Below the pieces are notes generated by a model, which ran no database searches, was not told the DNA's origin, and saw only the letters and a program-made list of their open reading frames with translations. DNA of 6,933 bases from Gammaproteobacteria bacterium (GTDB lineage Bacteria > Pseudomonadota > Gammaproteobacteria > Acidiferrobacterales > SZUA-150): assembly GCA_029880755.1 (NCBI GenBank), contig JAOUNW010000104.1, positions 1 to 6,933 of the forward strand. The letters run 5' to 3'. This document shows, piece by piece, positions 1 to 4,154 of this stretch. Position numbers and translations under genes: made by a program. Each line of letters opens with the position of its first letter. Within the stretch, counting starts at the first letter, position 1.

Positions 1-615
1 CTTTAGCGCCTGATTATAATAGCTCAATGCCTTTGGCCAATTACCAGTAATTTCATTGGCCTGCGCCAAATAACACAACACCTCTGTATCGTTTGGCAAC
101 TGCGCATTAAGTACTTTCAGGTGGTCGATCGCCTCTTTTGATTTTTGTTGACGCACCAATATCCGACCCAAATTAAAGCGGGCATCATGATTACCAGGAT
201 CGATCCCCAAAGCCTTTCTAAAATATTTTTCTGCAGTGTCGATATCTCCTAACTGCTCCAGCAGGACTCCATAATTCCCCAAATACAGTACTTCACCTGG
301 TCTCAGACTAATGGAACGCTCCACCCACTGAAGGGCTTGCTCATTATCCCCCCGCTCCAGGTAACACAGGCCCATATAATGCATGGCATCCGTATGGTTA
401 GAATTTATGGATAGGATTTTCTCGTATAGCTGGATTGCCTGATTCCAGCGACCTTTTTGCATTAGGGCCTGCGCCTGCCGAAAGAACTCCGACGTAGAAG
501 ACTTCTGACCGGGTGATGCTGCCCGTATACCGCAACACTTTTTGTATTTTTTGCCACTGCCGCAGGGACAGGGATCGTTACGTCCTGGTTGAGCAGTTGA
601 ACTCAGATGATTCAT
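1..615 (-). CDS. SEC-C motif and TPR repeat protein (C-terminus cut off by window edge)
   Basis: The minus-strand reading frame starts at ATG 615 and is still open at base 1, giving 205 codons. Residues 13-29 form a SEC-C motif (NDPCPCGSGKKYKKCCG), a small zinc-binding module with ligands Cys16, Cys18, Cys27 and Cys28, first known from the SecA C-terminus. After a short linker come TPR units in a regular 34-residue register, about 44-77, 78-111, 112-145, 146-179 and 180 onward, with typical small and aromatic positions such as the YEKIL, FRKAL and YNQAL segments. TPRs form a helical scaffold that binds protein partners. In known families an N-terminal SEC-C plus TPR array can precede a sulfotransferase or glycosyltransferase domain, but the part that would decide this is outside the window. 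There is no signal peptide, so it is probably cytoplasmic. The ribosome-binding site is weak (TAGAG). Domain calls are firm; the function is unknown. Confidence 0.9.
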   Translation of the reverse strand, partial: MNHLSSTAQPGRNDPCPCGSGKKYKKCCGIRAASPGQKSSTSEFFRQAQALMQKGRWNQAIQLYEKILSINSNHTDAMHYMGLCYLERGDNEQALQWVERSISLRPGEVLYLGNYGVLLEQLGDIDTAEKYFRKALGIDPGNHDARFNLGRILVRQQKSKEAIDHLKVLNAQLPNDTEVLCYLAQANEITGNWPKALSYYNQALK

Positions 616-712
616 TTAGACTCTACAGTCACTGATATAAAAATAAGTAAATCCGGCTATTTGGCTGGAAAAGCCATTATCCATCGGCCACTCTCAAAAA
701 TCCACGAGCTAC

Positions 713-740
713 AAAAAAACGGGGCCATCAGGCCCCGTTT
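713..740 (-). terminator. Rho-independent terminator of the porin gene
   Basis: A perfect 10-bp stem, aaacggggcc (717-726) with ggccccgttt (731-740), closes a 4-nt loop. Read on the minus strand it is followed by seven T residues (713-719). It lies 23 bp past the porin stop codon and fits an intrinsic terminator for that gene. On the plus strand only three T residues follow the stem, so the signal is mainly minus-strand. Confidence 0.93.
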
Positions 741-763
741 AATACTTACAGCAGTACTAATAA

Positions 764-1810
764 TTAGAAATCGACACGCAGACCAAGGTCGATTACGGTG
801 TCATCTCTAAAGTTAGGTCCTGCGTCATCATCAGAACTTGTACCATAACCAACAAACGCGCGGGTCTTCTTGCTGAACTTGTGAATAACACCCAACGCCA
901 TATAATCCAGGGTATTGGCGCTATCGTCATCCGCCTGACCTAACTGGGCAACAAGTGTGTTCTTACCAATAGTATGGTTCACGCCTACGAAAATGATGTC
1001 AGTTTCATAATCCGGAGCACCTGAAGTTGGCTCAGCAGTTGTGGACTCCATCTGGGCAAAAATCTTGGTATCGCCCATTTTGAACATACCGCCAAACTTG
1101 GTTGCCGAATAGCTATCTGTAACCTGTGCACCACCAATATCGGCGCCATTATCATCATTAGCCATAGCAGCAAACACTTCGAAATTGTCCTGGCTGAACT
1201 TGATACCGGCGGCTAAGTCACCGTCTGAACCTTTGTCGTCACCGCCAACACCTGCCGTATTAATACCGGCTTCGTCCAGACTGGTGACTACCCACACTTC
1301 TATGGCATCAAAGGTGCCTTTATAGCTAATAGCGTTATGGATAAAGCCATGGTGACCAAATGCTCCACCGGCTGTTGTACCCATATCTGTATCCTTACCG
1401 CTCAGGCCGCCATTGGAACGGGCTTCAAGCAGGGTGGTACCAAAGGCGTCATAGCTCATGCCGCCGTAGTACTTGTAAGGAGACTGTACGGAGCCGGCAG
1501 AGACTGTGCCGAAATTACCTGACAGACCAACCCAGGATTCACGAGTACCGGATGGAATGCTGGCGTCGGTTGTATCAACCTGCCATTCAAACTTGGCGAC
1601 AGCCTTCAGGCCATTACCCAGATCTTCATCGGCCTTCACGCCCAGACGGCCACGCTTGTTATCTGCGTTGGTCATAATACTGGTTGCGCCATCATCAACG
1701 CTGGCCAATTCATACTGCAAGTTACCATAGAAAGCTGTTTCCGCTTGCGCCATCATCGGCACCGCAAAGATAGCGGCGCTGACTGCGACAGTAAGTAATT
1801 TCTTATTCAT
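764..1810 (-). CDS. Gram-negative general porin, outer-membrane beta-barrel
   Basis: This 348-residue protein is a trimeric-type diffusion porin of the Gram-negative porin family (Porin_4/OmpC-like). Residues 1-23 are a signal peptide ending in the cleavage site AQA|ET, and the mature protein begins with the strand ETAFYGNLQYEL. Conserved porin segments follow: GRLGVKADEDLGNGLKAVAKFEW, the RESWVGLSGNFGTVSAGS strand pair, and a region after SPYK that would form the channel-constricting loop 3. The chain ends in DLGLRVDF; a C-terminal Phe is the usual BAM recognition signal. Length is normal for the family. The sequence is rich in Asp and low in Lys/Arg in its loops, which would favour cation passage or a saline habitat (inference). 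A good ribosome-binding site, GAGGAG (1819-1824), lies 8 nt before the ATG. The gene appears monocistronic: tRNA-Gln is 218 bp upstream and a strong terminator lies just downstream. Substrate specificity cannot be read from the sequence. Confidence 0.95.
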   Translation of the reverse strand: MNKKLLTVAVSAAIFAVPMMAQAETAFYGNLQYELASVDDGATSIMTNADNKRGRLGVKADEDLGNGLKAVAKFEWQVDTTDASIPSGTRESWVGLSGNFGTVSAGSVQSPYKYYGGMSYDAFGTTLLEARSNGGLSGKDTDMGTTAGGAFGHHGFIHNAISYKGTFDAIEVWVVTSLDEAGINTAGVGGDDKGSDGDLAAGIKFSQDNFEVFAAMANDDNGADIGGAQVTDSYSATKFGGMFKMGDTKIFAQMESTTAEPTSGAPDYETDIIFVGVNHTIGKNTLVAQLGQADDDSANTLDYMALGVIHKFSKKTRAFVGYGTSSDDDAGPNFRDDTVIDLGLRVDF

Positions 1811-1858
1811 TTTTACTTCTCCTCTTGAGGAAAGTTATAGAAGGAACTTCATGATCAA

Positions 1859-1898
1859 CATTAAATTTAATGGTAATCCGTACAAAAATTGTTGTACG
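1859..1898. promoter_or_regulatory. Two palindromes upstream of the porin (possible operators)
   Basis: The 218-bp spacer between tRNA-Gln and the porin contains a perfect 14-nt palindrome, cattaaatttaatg (1859-1872), and a 7-bp inverted repeat, cgtacaa/ttgtacg, with a 6-nt spacer (1879-1898). Both lie 49-88 bp upstream of the porin start codon, where regulators of porin genes commonly bind. A TATAAC hexamer sits closer to the gene (about 1835-1840 on the minus strand) and could be the -10 element, but no convincing -35 goes with it. The palindromes are certain; their role is inference. Confidence 0.35.
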
Positions 1899-2028
1899 TT
1901 AGTAACAATTAAACACCCTTTTTGTTGAATCCGCAACATGGAATGGCAAATTTACGACAATTGGGCTTGCTGTCTCATTTTCACAACAAATGGAATCGCG
2001 GTGTCAGCTGGAACAATTAGAGAGAAAA

Positions 2029-2104
2029 TGGCTGGCGCGCTAGGGGTCGAACCTAGAACCTACGGAGTCAGAGTCCGTCACTCTGCCAGTTGAGCTACGC
2101 GCCA
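2029..2104 (-). tRNA. tRNA-Gln, anticodon CTG
   Basis: On the minus strand a complete cloverleaf can be folded. The acceptor stem is TGGCGCG (2104-2098) with CGCGCCA, the D arm is GCTC/GAGT, and the anticodon stem is ACGGA/TCCGT with loop CTCTGAC. The T arm is CTAGG/CCTAG with loop TTCGACC. The anticodon CTG (2071-2069) reads CAG glutamine codons. The weak first pair U1-A72 and discriminator G73 are known identity features for glutaminyl-tRNA synthetase and agree with the call. The 3' CCA is encoded (2031-2029), so the gene is 76 nt including CCA. It lies on the same strand as rplM-rpsI, about 130 bp downstream of rpsI, and could be read through from that operon or have its own promoter; none is obvious. 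Confidence 0.97.
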
Positions 2105-2113
2105 AGAGAGAAA

Positions 2114-2157
2114 CAGAACTGCCGGAACTCAGGCTGAAAGCGAATTCCGGTGCTCTG
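2114..2157 (-). other. Stem-loop between rpsI and tRNA-Gln
   Basis: An interrupted stem can form from ccggaa (2122-2127) with ttccgg (2145-2150), extended after a small internal loop by caga (2114-2117) with tctg (2154-2157). It sits 10 nt before the 5' end of the tRNA on the minus strand. It could be a processing structure if the tRNA is cut from the rpsI transcript, but it may be chance. Confidence 0.3.
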
Positions 2158-2193
2158 TGATTAAGGCCTTAATGTAATAGCGAACGGGAAGAA

Positions 2194-2228
2194 TTGCCAG
2201 CACCCAGGGGATCCCCGGGTGCTGGCAA
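2194..2228 (-). terminator. Strong hairpin behind rpsI, probable terminator or RNA-end stabiliser
   Basis: A perfect 12-bp stem, ttgccagcaccc (2194-2205) with gggtgctggcaa (2217-2228), closes an 11-nt loop that can itself partly pair. It begins 6 nt after the rpsI stop codon on the minus strand. The bases after it on that strand (TTCTTCCCG) are only a weak U-tract, so termination may be partial and allow readthrough into tRNA-Gln. Confidence 0.65.
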
Positions 2229-2234
2229 ACGAAA

Positions 2235-2651
2235 TTAACGCTTGGAGTACTGAGGACGTTTACGCGCCTTGTGCAGGCCGATTTTCTTGCGCTCCACTTC
2301 GCGGGAGTCACGAGTGACAAAACCGGCTTTACGTAGCGGGCTGCGCAGGGCCTCGTCATAGGCCATGAGGGCACGAGTAATACCATGGCGAATAGCACCT
2401 GCCTGACCGCTGGGGCCGCCGCCGGCTACATTTACATAAATATCGAATTTTTCCAGCATGCTGGAGGTAACCAGGGGCTGGCGCACCACCATACGTGAGG
2501 TGTCACGGCCAAAATACTGCTCCAGGGTGCGCTTGTTCACCGTGATATTGCCCTTGCCGGGACGCAGGTAAACGCGCGCGGTGGCGGATTTACGCCGGCC
2601 GGTGCCATAGTGGAAGTTGTCCTGTTTTACTGCTGCTGCTTTGGTTGCCAT
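2235..2651 (-). CDS. rpsI: 30S ribosomal protein S9
   Basis: S9 sits in the head of the small ribosomal subunit, and its C-terminal tail reaches the P-site tRNA. The protein shows the family signature throughout: YGTGRRKSATARV at residues 15-27, LEQYFGRDTSRMVVRQPL, the GGGPSGQAGAIRHGITRAL core and the basic end RKRPQYSKR, whose last Lys-Arg contact tRNA. At 138 residues it is about 8 longer than E. coli S9, owing to an Ala/Lys-containing N-terminal extension (MATKAAAVKQDNF). This start is kept because it follows an AAGAGA ribosome-binding site and lies 42 bp after rplM, the conserved operon partner. The petABC or sspAB genes that often follow rpsI in gammaproteobacteria are absent; a hairpin and a tRNA gene come next. 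Confidence 0.98.
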   Translation of the reverse strand: MATKAAAVKQDNFHYGTGRRKSATARVYLRPGKGNITVNKRTLEQYFGRDTSRMVVRQPLVTSSMLEKFDIYVNVAGGGPSGQAGAIRHGITRALMAYDEALRSPLRKAGFVTRDSREVERKKIGLHKARKRPQYSKR

Positions 2652-2693
2652 TGCCGCTGTCTCTTAATCTTTGTCTGGAGGAAGGCCCTGGTA

Positions 2694-3122
2694 TCAGATT
2701 TCCAGGGTTTTTGGTTGCTGGGCGCTGTGGTTGTGCTCAGCCCCTGCATAAACCCGCAGTTTACTGAACATGGTCCGGCCCAGGGGGCCCTTGGGCAACA
2801 TACCCTTCACGGCCTTTTCAATAATCTGTTCCGGCGCCTTGATCAATAACTTATTGAAGTTAATGCTTTTTACGCCGCCGGGATAACCGGTGTGATGATA
2901 ATACGTCTTGGCCTCGGCCTTGTTGCCGGTGACACGCACCTTCTCCGCATTGATGACAACAATATAATCACCGGTGTCCACGTGAGGCGTATATTCCGCC
3001 TTATGCTTGCCGCGCAAACGGCGGGCGATTTCGGTGGCCATACGACCCAGGACCTTGTCCGTGGCGTCAATCACGTACCATTCGCGTTTTACGGTATCCG
3101 GCTTGGCTGAAACTGTTTTCAT
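2694..3122 (-). CDS. rplM: 50S ribosomal protein L13
   Basis: L13 is an early-assembly protein of the large ribosomal subunit. The 142-residue length equals that of E. coli L13. Family hallmarks are present in order: REWYVIDATDKVLGRMATEIARRLRGKHK (about 14-42), the DTGDYIVVINAEKV strand (about 50-63), YYHHTGYPGG (about 74-83), and MLPKGPLGRTMFSKLRVYAG near the C-terminus. It is the first gene of the rplM-rpsI operon. In E. coli the operon is known to be feedback-regulated at translation by L13, and here a leader of roughly 70 nt would be available for this. No strong Shine-Dalgarno is seen: AAAGG lies about 11 nt before the ATG, a weak arrangement that would suit regulated initiation. Confidence 0.98.
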   Translation of the reverse strand: MKTVSAKPDTVKREWYVIDATDKVLGRMATEIARRLRGKHKAEYTPHVDTGDYIVVINAEKVRVTGNKAEAKTYYHHTGYPGGVKSINFNKLLIKAPEQIIEKAVKGMLPKGPLGRTMFSKLRVYAGAEHNHSAQQPKTLEI

Positions 3123-3127
3123 ATATC

Positions 3128-3180
3128 TGGAACTGCCTTTAAATTATGCTGATTCTGCCCCCGGCCTCATGGAACTGCCT
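3128..3180 (-). repeat. 11-nt direct repeat in the rplM mRNA leader
   Basis: The sequence tggaactgcct occurs at 3128-3138 and again at 3170-3180 (AGGCAGTTCCA on the transcribed strand). Both copies lie inside the predicted 5' leader of rplM, one of them just before the start codon and overlapping the weak ribosome-binding site. This could be part of an autoregulatory leader structure (inference); no long stem was identified by eye. Confidence 0.5.
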
Positions 3181-3198
3181 GGGCAATAAAGAGCGCGG

Positions 3199-3227
3199 AT
3201 ACTACAAAATCACAACCAAAGATACAA
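3199..3227 (-). promoter_or_regulatory. Predicted sigma-70 promoter of the rplM-rpsI operon
   Basis: On the minus strand TTGTAT (3227-3222) and TAGTAT (3204-3199) are separated by exactly 17 bp, each matching the sigma-70 consensus at four of six positions. The bases after the -10 are CCGCGC, a GC-rich discriminator as found in promoters under stringent (ppGpp) control. The predicted start near 3192 gives a leader of about 70 nt before rplM. Confidence 0.65.
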
Positions 3228-3246
3228 GCCTCAAAATTGGCGGTGT

Positions 3247-3282
3247 GCCCGAAATAGCGCCCTCCCAGAGGAGTTTTCGGGC
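3247..3282. other. Inverted repeat between the small RNA terminator and the rplM promoter
   Basis: gcccgaaa (3247-3254) pairs perfectly with tttcgggc (3275-3282), and the enclosed bases contain a further 4-bp stem, ctcc/ggag (3262-3265 with 3270-3273). It abuts the T-tract of the small RNA terminator. No T-run follows it on the minus strand, so it is not a second intrinsic terminator. It may be a backup hairpin or a protein-binding site upstream of the rplM promoter. Confidence 0.45.
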
Positions 3283-3314
3283 AAAAAAAAGACGTAGCTG
3301 GAGGAGCTACGTCT
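3283..3314 (-). terminator. Rho-independent terminator of the predicted small RNA
   Basis: A 9-bp perfect stem, gacgtagct (3291-3299) with agctacgtc (3305-3313), has a 5-nt loop and on the minus strand is followed directly by eight T residues (3290-3283). A further A-T pair can extend it. This is as good as intrinsic terminators get, yet no protein gene precedes it on that strand for about 470 bp. The loop region reads CUCCUCC in the RNA. Confidence 0.92.
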
Positions 3315-3439
3315 GAACCACCACTAGGAGGATGGAGGAGCCTTAGCTGCCAGACTTGTTCGGCCTGACAGGAAGTTCGATTGGCTGCTGAGCGGTTACT
3401 GTCTCAAAAAGCCTGAATTCCGTTACTGATTAACAGTAT
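3283..3439 (-). ncRNA. Predicted small RNA with three anti-Shine-Dalgarno motifs
   Basis: A likely transcript of about 157 nt runs from a predicted start near 3439 to the terminator at 3283. I see no usable reading frame in it. By eye it folds into a 5' hairpin, TACTG-5 nt-CAGTA (3438-3424), and a 9-bp stem with two G-U pairs, CTGTCAGGC/GTCTGGCAG, with a 7-nt loop (3371-3347). A CU-rich single-stranded stretch follows (3342-3320), then the terminator hairpin. CU-rich anti-SD heptamers or hexamers appear three times, at 3340-3334, 3332-3327 and 3306-3300; the last is in the terminator loop region. These resemble the 3' end of 16S rRNA and could pair with ribosome-binding sites of many mRNAs, as described for the alphaproteobacterial CcsR/cuckoo RNAs. 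I do not recognise it as 6S, SRP, tmRNA or RNase P RNA. An attenuated leader of the downstream rplM operon is an alternative. Confidence 0.55.
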
Positions 3440-3445
3440 TTAATT

Positions 3446-3474
3446 ATTTTCTTATATAGGTGACCGTTTGTCAA
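3446..3474 (-). promoter_or_regulatory. Predicted promoter of the small RNA
   Basis: A perfect -35 hexamer, TTGACA, lies at 3474-3469 on the minus strand. At 17-bp spacing the -10 would be GAAAAT (3451-3446), a four-of-six match. A better hexamer, TATAAG (3456-3451), overlaps it but would then have a poor -35. Either choice puts the RNA start at about 3439-3445, just before the first hairpin. Confidence 0.55.
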
Positions 3475-3601
3475 TACCTATTACAATCATTCTTTCAACC
3501 TAGAAGCCTTGAGTACGGCGCCTTGGAGCTTAATGGGGGCGGCTCGCGAGAAATCAACGCAAATACCATGTCTCTGTTATTGAAGGGAATTGAAGGGAGA
3601 A

Positions 3602-3647
3602 GGTGTTTTCCCCTCTCCCGTTTGCGAGCGAGGGCTAGGGCGAGGGG
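3602..3647. repeat. CCCTCTCCC-type palindromic repeat, copy 1 (degenerate)
   Basis: This 46-bp unit matches the one at 3731-3776 along its length (ggYgttttcccctctcccg, a short palindrome centre, then agggct.gg..gagggg). In this copy the right arm has decayed to cgagcgaggg. It is preceded by a tandem duplication of attgaaggga (3579-3588 and 3589-3598). Dispersed intergenic palindromes of this look are common in proteobacterial genomes. Confidence 0.75.
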
Positions 3648-3656
3648 TATTACATT

Positions 3657-3724
3657 TCCGGCGCAATAGAAATGCCATTGCGCCCTACAACACTCTGGAA
3701 TTGGCCGCCCGGCATCGCTATAGG
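3657..3724. repeat. REP-like palindromic repeat with GTAG signature, copy 1
   Basis: This element of about 68 bp recurs at 5502-5570 with roughly 80-85% identity by eye. Its core is ggcgcaat (3660-3667) pairing with attgcgcc (3677-3684). Read on the minus strand the palindrome is preceded by GTAG, the tetranucleotide that marks REP elements mobilised by RAYT (TnpA-REP) proteins. The non-palindromic tail (tggccgcccggcatcgct) is also shared by both copies, so the unit is larger than the hairpin. It is sandwiched between two CCCTCTCCC repeats. Confidence 0.75.
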
Positions 3725-3730
3725 GAAAAA

Positions 3731-3776
3731 GGCGTTTTCCCCTCTCCCGCTTGCGGGAGAGGGCTGGGTGAGGGGG
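3731..3776. repeat. CCCTCTCCC-type palindromic repeat, copy 2 (intact)
   Basis: This copy has a perfect 11-bp inverted repeat, ccctctcccgc (3740-3750) with gcgggagaggg (3753-3763), followed by gctgggtgaggggg. It lies 7 bp beyond the stop codon of the minus-strand ferredoxin gene. Its hairpin could protect the mRNA 3' end or help stop transcription, although no T-run follows immediately. Confidence 0.8.
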
Positions 3777-3782
3777 ATTATT

Positions 3783-4100
3783 TTAGGCTTTATTCAGCAA
3801 AAGCCGCTCCACCACACAACCCTTCTGGATATGGCTCTCGATGATCTCATCCAGATCTTCCTTGTCCACATAGGTATACCAGGTCTCCCCCGGATAAATT
3901 ACCAGCACCGGCCCTAGATCGCAGCGGTCCAGGCAACCAGCGGTATTCACCCGCACCTTGCCCGGCCCAGCCAGCCCGAGTTCCTTGATGCGTCCTTTGA
4001 CGTAATCACGCATAGCCGGAGAATCGTGGTCAGCACAGCAGGCCCGGCCATCGTTACGCCGGTTGGTACAGAAAAATAGATGATATTGGTAATACGACAT
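3783..4100 (-). CDS. Thioredoxin-fold [2Fe-2S] ferredoxin
   Basis: The 105-residue protein belongs to the thioredoxin-like [2Fe-2S] ferredoxin family, small electron carriers related to the NuoE subunit of complex I. The expected ligand pattern is visible: Cys11 (YHLFFCTNRR), Cys21/Cys22 (GRACCADH), then Cys56 and Cys60 in NTAGCLDRCDLGPVLVIYP, followed by the conserved TWYTYVDKEDLDEII segment. The frame is open upstream to an ATG at 4235, but the start at 4100 (MSYYQYH) is preferred: family members begin this way, and the longer version would overlap the divergent gene and add unrelated residues. The ribosome-binding site is weak. The gene is divergent from the Fe-S oxidoreductase at 4155 with 54 bp between starts; TTGTTT (4138-4133) and TATGGT (4114-4109) with an 18-bp spacer is a possible promoter. 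Its redox partner is not known; the neighbour is the natural candidate. Confidence 0.9.
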   Translation of the reverse strand: MSYYQYHLFFCTNRRNDGRACCADHDSPAMRDYVKGRIKELGLAGPGKVRVNTAGCLDRCDLGPVLVIYPGETWYTYVDKEDLDEIIESHIQKGCVVERLLLNKA

Positions 4101-4154
4101 GGGGCGGCACCATACAGGATTAAAAGAGCAAAAAACAAGGTACCATAGGCGGCC

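Noticed and set aside
607..810. Plus-strand open frame of 67 residues between the TPR and porin genes
   Set aside because: It runs through the porin terminator hairpin and overlaps the ends of both real genes antisense.
2129..2398. Minus-strand frame of 89 residues
   Set aside because: It is a shifted-frame shadow of rpsI that crosses the rpsI hairpin.
3283..3345. CsrB/RsmY-type RNA on the plus strand, because of repeated GGA motifs
   Set aside because: On the plus strand there is no terminator (A-run instead of T-run) and no promoter; terminator polarity and the TTGACA box both point to the minus strand.
3283..3439. 6S RNA or SRP RNA
   Set aside because: The 5' and 3' ends do not pair into the long rod with a central bubble expected of 6S RNA, and the conserved SRP loop sequences are absent.
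3579..3776. CRISPR array
   Set aside because: Only two copies of one repeat surround a different repeat family; there are no regular spacers and no cas genes.
3602..3776. Insertion sequence or MITE bounded by terminal inverted repeats
   Set aside because: The outer repeats are in direct, not inverted, orientation and no target-site duplication or transposase frame is visible.
3460..3917. Plus-strand open frames of 69-84 residues across the repeat region
   Set aside because: They translate the palindromic repeats themselves (similar FPSPxxxRGLG strings in two places) or run antisense into the ferredoxin gene; there is no ribosome-binding site or protein-like composition.
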